A stretch of 64,000 bases of DNA from UBA830 sp002295635 (lineage in GTDB: Bacteria > Pseudomonadota > Alphaproteobacteria > MPNO01 > UBA830). Positions within the stretch are counted from its first letter, which is position 1. Every line of letters begins with the position of its first letter. Both the position numbers and the translations under genes were made by a program. The DNA lies in contig DBHK01000027.1 in the NCBI GenBank assembly GCA_002295635.1, positions 310,001-374,000 of the forward strand, in the 5' to 3' direction. Shown here in pieces: positions 53,058 to 61,253 of this stretch. Below the pieces are notes generated by a model that did no database searches, was not told the DNA's origin, and worked only from the letters and a program-made list of their open reading frames with translations.

Positions 53058-53582
53058 CTATTTATGCTTGCGGCCTAGCCGGACAGCTCGTCCGAGTCCT
53101 AGAAGCGCATCTCGAAGTCCGGGGTCTGAAATACCTCTCAGACTACTTTGAAGCCGAATTTCATCTACGTCTGTAAGATGTTTTGGTCGGACTTGCCGAG
53201 ATTTTCGCCTCGGCAGTATCGGACCCTGTTGATAGCGAAGATTGGCTACTGCACGATATCCGAAAAAGTTGTTTATCCGCTCAATTAGTTGGGGCGCGAT
53301 ATGCTGTAGCTCTAGCGCGTAACCTGAGCGGACACGTAGATGCAGGACTCCATCGCCACGGTTGCCTCGCTGAAAGACCAATTTTTGCGGTATTGTCTCG
53401 TTCGCGATTGTCTCACCGACGATATCAGGCCAATCCGTGATTAACTTTGCTTGGGCGAATCCACGTTTGCGCAATGACGGTGCAGCGATTGTCGGGAGGC
53501 TGGCGCTTACGGCTAATAACCCGCGTTCCTTTCGGCGTGATGGATAATACGGTTGGCTTTCGCGGCGGGGCGTTTTGATCAT
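53058..53582 (-). CDS. DciA-like protein (DUF721)
   Basis: DciA-type DUF721 proteins load the replicative helicase in bacteria lacking DnaC. From ATG 53582 the product is 174 residues. The conserved domain covers LITDWPDIVGETIANETIPQKL through LHLRVRSGYALELQHIAPQLIERIN. The longer frame to 53669 adds residues unlike the family and would run into mutY. It is divergent from mutY with 48 bases between starts. Confidence 0.88.
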   Translation of the reverse strand: MIKTPRRESQPYYPSRRKERGLLAVSASLPTIAAPSLRKRGFAQAKLITDWPDIVGETIANETIPQKLVFQRGNRGDGVLHLRVRSGYALELQHIAPQLIERINNFFGYRAVANLRYQQGPILPRRKSRQVRPKHLTDVDEIRLQSSLRGISDPGLRDALLGLGRAVRLGRKHK

Positions 53583-53630
53583 TAGTTTATGGTATAATTT
53601 TGGTATGTCTCGGACAATAGCCGAAGCGGT

Positions 53631-54719
53631 ATGCGTGCTGTGAAATATAGTAGCACTGCAGAAATGCAACTGGATAATCTGTCATCATGCCTCTTGGCTT
53701 GGTACGATGACCACCGCCGAGTGATGCCTTGGCGCGTCCCGTCAGGGGAAACACCAGACGCCTATCCAGTTTGGCTCAGTGAGATCATGCTGCAACAGAC
53801 CACTGTAGCCACCGTCGGTCCATATTTCGAGCGTTTTTTGGCACGTTGGCCAACGGTCGCCGATCTCGCTGCCGCTGAACTAGACGAGGTGCTCCACATG
53901 TGGGCAGGGCTCGGCTATTACGCTCGTGCCCGGAACCTGCATAAATGCGCCAAGTACGTGTCTGAGGAGTATGGTGGGCATTTTCCGAATACCGAGGTCG
54001 GTCTTCTCAAGCTACCCGGTATCGGTCCTTACACAGCTGCGGCGATTGCGACGATCGCTTTCGGGCGTAAGGCGACTGTTGTGGATGGAAACGTGGAACG
54101 AGTGATGGCGCGTCTATTCGCGGTGACCGACCCTTTGCCACGATCAAAGGGCCGCCTGAGGGAGCTGGCGGCGGGCCTAACACCCGATACCCGTTGTGGT
54201 GATTATGCCCAAGCAACAATGGATCTTGGTGCTACGATCTGTTTGCCTGCGAAACCCGCGTGCAGCCTGTGCCCGTGGCGAGAGGACTGCAAGGGTAAGG
54301 CCGGGGGAATTGCGGCCGATCTGCCCAGAAAGTTGCCTAAGAAAAAGCGTCCGACTCGCTACGGTGTTGCCTTCTGGCTTGTTGCAGAAGACGGATCAGT
54401 GTTACTGAGACGTCGCCCAGAAAAGGGACTCCTTGGCGGTATGATGGAGGTGCCGTCTACGGAGTGGCATGAGGATATCGCGCCGCAAAGAATAAATTCG
54501 GGAGGTCCGGTGGACGCAGACTGGCAGCCGATGGACGGATTGGTGCGGCACACGTTCACGCATTTTCATCTGGAGCTTTGCGTCCATGCGGCCGTTGTGA
54601 GAGGAAAGCCTGATCTCGGAGGCGTTTGGTGTCCCCCGAACCGGTTCGGCGATTATGCGCTTCCGACCGTGATGAAAAAGATAGTGCGCATCGGAATGGG
54701 CTCATCGATATCTATGTAA
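53631..54719 (+). CDS. mutY: Adenine DNA glycosylase
   Basis: MutY removes adenine opposite 8-oxoguanine. The 362-residue protein has the helix-hairpin-helix LPGIGPYTAAAIATIAFG, the catalytic aspartate in VVDGNVERV, and the iron-sulfur cysteines in CLPAKPACSLCPWREDC. The C-terminal NUDIX-like 8-oxoG recognition domain follows. The start may be ATG 53631 or ATG 53664. Confidence 0.96.
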   Translation: MRAVKYSSTAEMQLDNLSSCLLAWYDDHRRVMPWRVPSGETPDAYPVWLSEIMLQQTTVATVGPYFERFLARWPTVADLAAAELDEVLHMWAGLGYYARARNLHKCAKYVSEEYGGHFPNTEVGLLKLPGIGPYTAAAIATIAFGRKATVVDGNVERVMARLFAVTDPLPRSKGRLRELAAGLTPDTRCGDYAQATMDLGATICLPAKPACSLCPWREDCKGKAGGIAADLPRKLPKKKRPTRYGVAFWLVAEDGSVLLRRRPEKGLLGGMMEVPSTEWHEDIAPQRINSGGPVDADWQPMDGLVRHTFTHFHLELCVHAAVVRGKPDLGGVWCPPNRFGDYALPTVMKKIVRIGMGSSISM

Positions 54720-54821
54720 CATCAGCATCCGGGTGGGAGAATAATTTTAAATTCCCTCTTATCTTCGAGATTAACGTGGTGAGTGGCACTATAGTCATTC
54801 CATCTTTTCTAGTCTGGTGAC

Positions 54822-55928
54822 TCAAGCACTCTCTTTCATCCCCTCACGAACGACTTGTCGAAGGTGATCGAGCGGCTGGGTTTGTCCCTGCTCTTCGTAA
54901 TGCCAGAATGTCCAGCCGTTACAAGCAGGAGCGCCTTGAACTTCAGCCCCAACCTTGTGGATAGACCCTCGGCGACCCTCGGCGATTAGGGTCCCGTCAG
55001 CACGGACCTTGGCGAAGAACCGCTTGCGCGTATCAAATAGCTTCTGTCCCGGTTCTATTAGACCGCGTTCCAGAAGGGTACCAAATGGTACTCGGGGTTC
55101 GGTACGTCTTTGAGGGATGTCAAAATCAGCCATATTACTCGGCGGCTCGACCCCGGAGACTCGCTCTTTGGCTATATCCGCGTATGAACTGTCGCGTTCG
55201 ATGCCGATGAAATGACGGCCCATCTTTTTTGCGACGGCTGCGGTGGTTCCTGAACCGAGAAAAGGATCGAGGATAACATCCCCAGGCTTGGTTGATGCTA
55301 AAAGCACCCGGTATATGAGCGCCTCCGGCTTCTGGGTGGGATGCGCCTTTTTTCCGCCCTTCTTTATCCGTTCCCGACCGGTGCAAAGTGGCAATGTCCA
55401 GTCGGAGCGCATTTGTACGCCTTCATTTAAGGACTTCATTGCCTCATAATTGAACGTTACGCCTCTGGCGTCTTTGTGCTTGGAGCACCAGATCATGGTC
55501 TCATGGGCATTGGTGAACCGCGTACCCCGAAAATTCGGCATCGGATTGGTTTTACGCCAGACGATATCGTTCAATACCCAGAAGCCGAGATCCTGCAGCG
55601 CGGTACCAACTCGAAAGATGTTGTGATAGCTGCCGATCACCCATATCGAGCCGTCGTCCTTTAGCACTCGCCGCACGGCTGCTAGCCACTCTCGGGTAAA
55701 TGCGTCGTACGCGGAAAAACTTACCAAAGGGTCGTCGCCGTCATCGGCAAACCGGTCCCAGGCAGCGTCGACTCCATCGACTCGAGTATTATTTGGCCGG
55801 TACAGGTCGCCGGCAAGCTGAAGATTATAGGGCGGATCTGCGAAGATAACGTCGACTGACTTCGCCGGGAGTTTCTCCATTTCCGCGACGCAGTCCCCTA
55901 TAAGGACGCGGTCCAAAGGAAGTTTCAT
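54822..55928 (-). CDS. ccrM: CcrM-type DNA adenine methyltransferase (GANTC)
   Basis: CcrM methylates the adenine of GANTC and helps time the alphaproteobacterial cell cycle. The 368-residue protein has the beta-class order: DPPYNL near residue 30, then the SAM motif LDPFLGSGTTA, plus the C-terminal CcrM-specific extension (ADGTLIAEGRRGSIHKVG). I start at ATG 55928, the family N-terminus. The upstream DnaA box and GANTC sites suggest cell-cycle control. Confidence 0.96.
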   Translation of the reverse strand: MKLPLDRVLIGDCVAEMEKLPAKSVDVIFADPPYNLQLAGDLYRPNNTRVDGVDAAWDRFADDGDDPLVSFSAYDAFTREWLAAVRRVLKDDGSIWVIGSYHNIFRVGTALQDLGFWVLNDIVWRKTNPMPNFRGTRFTNAHETMIWCSKHKDARGVTFNYEAMKSLNEGVQMRSDWTLPLCTGRERIKKGGKKAHPTQKPEALIYRVLLASTKPGDVILDPFLGSGTTAAVAKKMGRHFIGIERDSSYADIAKERVSGVEPPSNMADFDIPQRRTEPRVPFGTLLERGLIEPGQKLFDTRKRFFAKVRADGTLIAEGRRGSIHKVGAEVQGAPACNGWTFWHYEEQGQTQPLDHLRQVVREGMKESA

Positions 55929-55971
55929 TATGTGTCCCACCAAGAGCCCCTTGCATTTTTTGGGGCGAGAG

Positions 55972-55980
55972 TTATCCACA
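55972..55980. promoter_or_regulatory. Perfect DnaA box upstream of ccrM
   Basis: TTATCCACA matches the consensus DnaA box exactly and lies 44 bases upstream of the ccrM start in non-coding sequence. In Caulobacter, DnaA acts as a transcription factor as well as an initiator, so a role in ccrM or rnhB timing is plausible. Confidence 0.55.
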
Positions 55981-55986
55981 AAGCAT

Positions 55987-56027
55987 GATTCCAGCGCGGC
56001 GTCACGTCAACAAATATTTTTAGAGTC
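55987..56027. promoter_or_regulatory. Two GANTC sites in the ccrM leader
   Basis: GATTC at 55987-55991 and GAGTC at 56023-56027 are both GANTC, the target of the adjacent methyltransferase. In Caulobacter GANTC methylation in the ccrM promoter controls its expression; the same autoregulation may occur here. Two sites in about 115 bases is only modestly above chance. Confidence 0.4.
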
Positions 56028-56044
56028 AATGGGTTAGGGCAAAG

Positions 56045-56677
56045 CTACACTATATCTGCCCCTCCCAAACCCCCGAGACTCAATATCTTGGCGATCGGAG
56101 CATAGCTACGGCGGTGGTGCGGAGTTACTCCGGTCGCAGCAAGCCCGTCTTGATGCTGTCGGGTGCCGTAGCCGGCATTTTTCTCCCATCCAAACGCGGG
56201 ATAACGCGAGGCAAGCGCCCGCATTATTCGGTCGCGGGTTACCTTGGCGACGATTGATGCAGCGGCGATCGATAGGCTCAGGCTATCCCCCTTGACCATG
56301 GTACGACCGGTGCAGGGAAGATTCGGGGGCAACCGGTTACCATCGATAAGTGCGGTATCCGGTAGAGTTGTTAGCCCGTTAATCGCGCGGCGCATCGCGG
56401 CATTAGTAGCGGTTAAGATATTTTCCCGTTCAATTTCAGCCACGCTGGCCGCGCCAATGCCGATATCGGCGCAGGCCGAAATCGCGGTAAGCAAAACTTC
56501 CCGCCGGGGAGCGGAAAGCTTCTTAGAATCATCAAGTCCAGTTAGCAGACCTTGCGGAGGATCGATTGGTAGAATCACAGCGGCCGCAACAACAGGTCCA
56601 GCCCACGGACCACGCCCGGCTTCATCAACCCCAGCTACTAGGCCAGTACACATCCGCTCCATGGAAAGATCAGGCAT
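56045..56677 (-). CDS. rnhB: Ribonuclease HII
   Basis: RNase HII removes ribonucleotides and RNA primers from DNA. The 210-residue product has the conserved GVDEAGRGPWAGPVVAAAV with its DE pair, ALIDGNRLP and the KVTRDRIM aspartate. The start at ATG 56677 overlaps the antiporter stop by eight bases; ATG 56716 would overlap more. It sits just upstream of ccrM in the same direction. Confidence 0.95.
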   Translation of the reverse strand: MPDLSMERMCTGLVAGVDEAGRGPWAGPVVAAAVILPIDPPQGLLTGLDDSKKLSAPRREVLLTAISACADIGIGAASVAEIERENILTATNAAMRRAINGLTTLPDTALIDGNRLPPNLPCTGRTMVKGDSLSLSIAAASIVAKVTRDRIMRALASRYPAFGWEKNAGYGTRQHQDGLAATGVTPHHRRSYAPIAKILSLGGLGGADIV

Positions 56678-58169
56678 CGGGTTTCCTACTCGCCGCTCGA
56701 CTATTCTGGTATTCATCTTCCAAGGTTTTGAGACTTGTCGCTGGGTTTCCCTCCCTGTCTCTTATATCGGAATTGCTGTGAATTGCCTCCGACGCGGTAC
56801 TATTTACGGATGCGACAGGCGCTTCTATTGCGCGCGCGGATCCTCTTTGCAGGTACTTAATGTGGATCAAATTAGATAGCCAGTTAACGGCTCGGTTCCA
56901 AGTTGTCCGAGTGACAAGGAGGGTAACGAGAATAACACGGCGGGATCCACGCTGAACTACTTTGACCTCATCGCCATAGGCCGCGTCCACCAATTCATGC
57001 AGGGTATCAATTCGGCGGCTCGCCAGTCCGTGTACACGCCGGGCGCTGGTTAGCCAGAGAGGGCTTAAAGACAAGCTCAGAACGGTGACTGCGATAACCA
57101 AACGAGACTCTTCTTCTCCTATTGCTCCCGCCGCCAATCCCGACGCGGCTATGAGGAATGAGAACTCGCCAAGCTGAGATAGGGTCAGCCCCTGCAGCGA
57201 TGCTCTCTGCCAGTTTTCCCCCAATAACCGCAAGATGCCGATATTCATTGCCGTTTTAAAAATGGTGACTACGAACAACACTACGATCACTGTCCAGAAG
57301 TTTTCGGCAATAAACTTGAGGTCGATCAACAGGCCGACCGATAGGAAGAAAACCATTATTAGGACGCTTTGGATCGGGCGGATAGCTCTCACCATTTGCT
57401 CGCGCTGAGTGGATCTTCCGATTATCAAGCCGGCTAAGAAAGCCCCATAGGCAGGAGATAGCCCAATCAAACCAAAAATAGCTCCGAAACCGAAGCAGTA
57501 GACAAGTGCGGTTAGTGGCGAGAGGTCTACGTTGGCCATCATAACGTGGGCAAAGGGTAAGTTCACGCGACGTTTGCTTAAAGTCCTTACCAAAACCAAC
57601 AGAACGCCAAGGGAGATTGCTATTTGTGCCACTGCCCGCAAACCGAGTGTGCCTTCGCCGATATTTTCGACGACAAGAAGCATTGGTAGAAAGGCAAGAT
57701 CCTGCCCGATCAGGATAGCAATCGTTATTTTGCCTGTTCGAGTTCTAAGCTGCCCAGTCTCTTCTAGCATTTTGATGGCGACAGCGGTGCTTGATAGAGC
57801 GATTACGAAGCCCAGCAGGATCGATTGTTCCGCTGTGAAGTCGAGAAAAATAGAACAAATAAATATAGCGCCAAGGCTGCCGGCGACTTGAAGTACGACC
57901 GCGCTCAACGCCATCCGCCAGGTCACTATGAAAATGCGAACGCTGAGCTCCGTTCCTATCAGAAACAGCAACAAGAGGACGCCTAGTTCTGCCAGTCCCC
58001 CGATTTGTTCGCGGTTTTCGACTACGCCAAATGCGCTTGGCCCCAAAAGTAAGCCGGCGATAATGTATCCGACTAGCGCCGGTTGTTTGAGCCGAGCCAT
58101 CAACATACCGCATAACAGTGCTGCTAGCCCAACGATCGCCATGCCGGTTATATTTATGTGCGCATCCAT
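56670..58169 (-). CDS. CPA2-family cation:proton antiporter (KefB-like, no RCK domain)
   Basis: This 499-residue membrane protein has the Na+/H+ exchanger fold of the CPA2 family, with about twelve or thirteen helices. Landmarks are AELGVLLLLFLIGTELSV, ALSSTAVAIKMLEETGQL and SPAYGAFLAGLIIGRS. A TrkA-N/RCK regulatory domain, usual in KefB and KefC, is absent; the tail from about residue 390 is hydrophilic and of unclear function. The ion is unknown (K+ or Na+). It is upstream of rnhB. Confidence 0.92.
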   Translation of the reverse strand: MDAHINITGMAIVGLAALLCGMLMARLKQPALVGYIIAGLLLGPSAFGVVENREQIGGLAELGVLLLLFLIGTELSVRIFIVTWRMALSAVVLQVAGSLGAIFICSIFLDFTAEQSILLGFVIALSSTAVAIKMLEETGQLRTRTGKITIAILIGQDLAFLPMLLVVENIGEGTLGLRAVAQIAISLGVLLVLVRTLSKRRVNLPFAHVMMANVDLSPLTALVYCFGFGAIFGLIGLSPAYGAFLAGLIIGRSTQREQMVRAIRPIQSVLIMVFFLSVGLLIDLKFIAENFWTVIVVLFVVTIFKTAMNIGILRLLGENWQRASLQGLTLSQLGEFSFLIAASGLAAGAIGEEESRLVIAVTVLSLSLSPLWLTSARRVHGLASRRIDTLHELVDAAYGDEVKVVQRGSRRVILVTLLVTRTTWNRAVNWLSNLIHIKYLQRGSARAIEAPVASVNSTASEAIHSNSDIRDREGNPATSLKTLEDEYQNSRAASRKPDA

Positions 58170-58235
58170 CAGGTCGACAACTTAACATCCGTGCGCCTTA
58201 AAAGGGACGAATCTATCTTGGATCAGGTCTTGTAG

Positions 58236-59321
58236 TCAGTCGAAAAGATCCGGCTGTTGGTTAGGTTGGGCCGGCCGTTTGAACAGATCTGTCCGCAACT
58301 TGTAACGCCGTTCGTTTAGTCTTAATCTTCGACAGGTTTTATCGAAGCGCTGCTGGAGTAATTCAGAATAAACACCTGTTCCGCGCATACGTTCACCGAA
58401 CTCAGAAACATACATTTGACCGTTTCGTGTCCCACGGATTGCGTTCAGAACATGATCGGCTTTCATAGGCGCATGGGTTTCCAGCCATTCTCGGAAGAGT
58501 CCTTTGATCTCCAGTGGCAGGCGCAATAGTATATATCCAGCGATGGTTGCCCCTGCACCCGACGCGGCTTTGAGAATTAATTCCAGTTCCGAGTCATTCA
58601 GCACTGGGATCATCGGAGCCACCATAACACCGGTCTGGATGCCTGCGTCGGCGCATGCACGGATTGCTTGTAATCGTCGCATCGGGGTTGCGCAACGAGG
58701 CTCTAGCTTTCGAGCAAGTTCACGGTTGAGGGTAGTGATTGATAAAGACACTTGAGCGAGACCCTTTTGGGCCATCGGTCCTAAAATATCGAGATCTCTT
58801 ATTACGAGGCTTGACTTTGTGACTATTCCTACGGGGTGATTGTGGGCTGATAGAATTTCTAGAATTCGGCGTGTTATTTTTAGTTCGCGCTCCGCAGGCT
58901 GATAGGGATCGGTGTTGGTGCCCATTGCCATCACGGCGCACTTATATTTTGAAGCGCGCAGTTCTTTTTCCAGCACAGCGGCAGCGTCTGGTTTATAAAA
59001 AATTTGGGTTTCAAAATCGAGACCGGGTGACAGGCCTAGATAGGCATGGGTTGGCCTAGCAAAACAATAAACGCAGCCATGCTCGCACCCTTTATAAGTA
59101 TTTATAGACCGGTCGAAGGGTATATCCGGAGACTGATTACGGGTAATAATCTTCTTGGTAATTTCGGCGATGAGCTTTGTTTGAATCGGTGGAATACTGG
59201 TGTCGATCTGTAACCCCCAGCCATCGTCAATGGCGTCGGTGTGTTGCCGCTCAAACCTACCGGTCCGATTGCTTATCGCGCCACGGCCTTTTTGCGGGAT
59301 TTTAGAGGGTTGCTTGAACAT
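58236..59321 (-). CDS. PA0069 family radical SAM protein
   Basis: This 361-residue protein belongs to the PA0069/SplB-related radical SAM family of unknown biochemical role. The cluster cysteines are in KGCEHGCVYC (C-x3-C-x2-C), and conserved residues follow in RPTHAYLGLSPGLDFE and MGTNTDPYQP. The basic C-terminal part ends in PDLFD. It could modify a nucleic acid or repair DNA photoproducts, but neither is shown. Confidence 0.9.
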   Translation of the reverse strand: MFKQPSKIPQKGRGAISNRTGRFERQHTDAIDDGWGLQIDTSIPPIQTKLIAEITKKIITRNQSPDIPFDRSINTYKGCEHGCVYCFARPTHAYLGLSPGLDFETQIFYKPDAAAVLEKELRASKYKCAVMAMGTNTDPYQPAERELKITRRILEILSAHNHPVGIVTKSSLVIRDLDILGPMAQKGLAQVSLSITTLNRELARKLEPRCATPMRRLQAIRACADAGIQTGVMVAPMIPVLNDSELELILKAASGAGATIAGYILLRLPLEIKGLFREWLETHAPMKADHVLNAIRGTRNGQMYVSEFGERMRGTGVYSELLQQRFDKTCRRLRLNERRYKLRTDLFKRPAQPNQQPDLFD

Positions 59322-59434
59322 AGGAAAATATTACAATCGAGACAGGAACAAAACAAGAACATTCTGCGTTCAATGTATTCCAATTTCTGTATTTACCCAG
59401 CGCTCTCAGGGGATAAATATCACCTTGTTGTGCT

Positions 59435-60130
59435 ATGAGTAATATAACTATGGCCGCTCATACATACCTATCAATCATCATACCTGCGTTAAATGCCGCA
59501 CGCACACTATCATCTGTAATGGCTCCGCTGGGAGGAAAGGCAGAGGAAATTATCGTTATCGATGGTGGGTCGACGGACGAGACAGTCGATATCGCAAAAG
59601 CTGCAGGTGCCGAGGTTACTATCTGCGATAGGGGACGGGGGACACAACTCCAGCTTGGTGGAGAAAAGGCGGCTGGCGTATGGCTACTGTTTCTTCATGC
59701 TGACACGCGACTCAGCGACAACTGGAGGAACGCTGCGGAAAATTTCATCTCCCATCCGGGCAATAGGCACCGGGCTGCCGTATTTCGGTTCGCCCTCAAC
59801 GACCCATCTTCGAATGCACGCCGAATAGAAAGCTTCGTAAACTGGCGCTCTAGAAAACTAGGTCTTCCATACGGTGACCAGGCATTACTAATCTCAAGGG
59901 AATACTATGATTCATTGGGCGGGTTCCGGCCCATACCTTTGATGGAGGATGTGGATATAGTGCGCCGCATTGGCAGAGATAGGCTAACTGTGCTCAATGC
60001 GACGGCAATGACGTCCTCAGTGCGTTATAGGGAGGATGGATGGTGGCTACGCCCCATTCGAAACATCCTTTGTCTATCCCTATACTTTGTAGGTGTTCCG
60101 CCGCGCATTTTAGCTAAGATCTATCAATGA
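59435..60130 (+). CDS. TIGR04283-type family 2 glycosyltransferase
   Basis: This 231-residue GT2 enzyme has the nucleotide-sugar motif IVIDGGSTDET near residue 45, FLHADTRL near 85, GLPYGDQALLISREYYDSLGGF near 145 and MEDVDIVRRI. It is the TIGR04283 type, named in arsenosugar biosynthesis for some members, though most are uncharacterised. Its end overlaps the start of a TIGR04282-type gene, the usual pairing. Confidence 0.88.
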   Translation: MSNITMAAHTYLSIIIPALNAARTLSSVMAPLGGKAEEIIVIDGGSTDETVDIAKAAGAEVTICDRGRGTQLQLGGEKAAGVWLLFLHADTRLSDNWRNAAENFISHPGNRHRAAVFRFALNDPSSNARRIESFVNWRSRKLGLPYGDQALLISREYYDSLGGFRPIPLMEDVDIVRRIGRDRLTVLNATAMTSSVRYREDGWWLRPIRNILCLSLYFVGVPPRILAKIYQ

Positions 60131-60720
60131 AACAGGTAGTTATTTTCGCACGCCGTCCTCAATTAGGTCGGGTCAAGACACGTCTAGCCCGTGACATTGG
60201 GCCGGTGGAAGCATTGCGTTTCTACCGTTCAAATCTAACAGGAGTAACTCGACGCGTCAGTTTTGGTATGGCTTGGCAAACGTGGCTATGTCTCACGCCA
60301 GATAACGCGATTTTCGATAAGCGACTTCATTTGCCGGCGGTTGGCCGACTGTGTCAAGGCGGTGGCGACCTCGGTGAGCGGATGGAGCGCTGTTTCGCTA
60401 GATTTAAGCACAAACCGGTATTGATAGTGGGTAGTGATATCCCGGATATTAGTCGGTCACATATTGCCGCTGCATTCGACGCTCTGCGCTCGAATGAATT
60501 AGTGTTCGGTCCATCCCGCGACGGAGGTTACTGGCTAGTTGGGATAGCGCCAGGCACGCGCGTTGGTAAAATTTTCAACAACGTTCGCTGGTCTACAAAT
60601 AACGCGCTGGAAGACACACTAAACAACATTGGTTCATGCACAAATGTGGGAATGCTGGACAAGCTTATCGATATAGATGATGGGGCTGCCTACACCGAGT
60701 GGCGCGGCCAGAGCAGTTAG
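60127..60720 (+). CDS. TIGR04282-type nucleotidyltransferase-like glycosyltransferase (DUF2064)
   Basis: This 197-residue protein has the DUF2064 pattern: FARRPQLGRVKTRLARDIG near the N-terminus, LIVGSDIPDISRSHI near residue 102 and FGPSRDGGYWLVGI near 135. The family resembles sugar nucleotidyltransferases and is paired with TIGR04283 enzymes in several lineages. Function of the pair is unresolved. It overlaps the upstream gene by four bases. Confidence 0.88.
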   Translation: MKQVVIFARRPQLGRVKTRLARDIGPVEALRFYRSNLTGVTRRVSFGMAWQTWLCLTPDNAIFDKRLHLPAVGRLCQGGGDLGERMERCFARFKHKPVLIVGSDIPDISRSHIAAAFDALRSNELVFGPSRDGGYWLVGIAPGTRVGKIFNNVRWSTNNALEDTLNNIGSCTNVGMLDKLIDIDDGAAYTEWRGQSS

Positions 60721-60722
60721 AA

Positions 60723-61253
60723 TTAATATTCTTGTAGTCTCGGGATTAGTTCCACAAAATTGCACGGTTTGTGTCTGATATCTAGTTGATAGACTAGGAT
60801 GTCGTCCCAGGCGTCCCTGCAGGCGCCGGTAGATCCGGGTAGAGCAAATAGATACGTGCCCCCCGCAACTCCGGCCGTGGCGCGCGATTGGATTGTCGAA
60901 GTACCTATTTTTTCGTACGAGAGCGTCCGGAATAGCTCACCGAAGCCAGCCACTTCTTTTTCGTATACCTCATGAAATGCTTCCGGAGTAACGTCACGGC
61001 CGGTAATCCCCGTACCGCCTGTCGCCAAAACCGCATCAACCTTCGGATTATCGATCCAGGACTGCAGCTGGGTAACAATTTCAGCCCTATCATCTGTCAC
61101 GATAGTGCGAGCCGCAAGGTTGTGCCCTGCGGCTTTGAGTCGACCCTCAAGAGTATCGCCAGATTTATCATCGGCAAAGGTCCGTGTATCAGACACTGTC
61201 ATTACGGCAATGTTGATTGGAATAAATTCTATGCTTTGGTCAATACCGAACAT
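60723..61253 (-). CDS. moaB: Molybdenum cofactor biosynthesis protein B
   Basis: MoaB adenylates molybdopterin before molybdate insertion. The 176-residue product (from ATG 61253) has the MPT-binding AVMTVSDTRT, ATGGTGITGRDVTPEA and FALPGSTGACRDAWDDIL. The start overlaps the transglycosylase stop by 14 bases, so translation is probably coupled. It is distant from the moaA-mobA cluster, yet belongs to the same pathway. Confidence 0.94.
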   Translation of the reverse strand: MFGIDQSIEFIPINIAVMTVSDTRTFADDKSGDTLEGRLKAAGHNLAARTIVTDDRAEIVTQLQSWIDNPKVDAVLATGGTGITGRDVTPEAFHEVYEKEVAGFGELFRTLSYEKIGTSTIQSRATAGVAGGTYLFALPGSTGACRDAWDDILVYQLDIRHKPCNFVELIPRLQEY

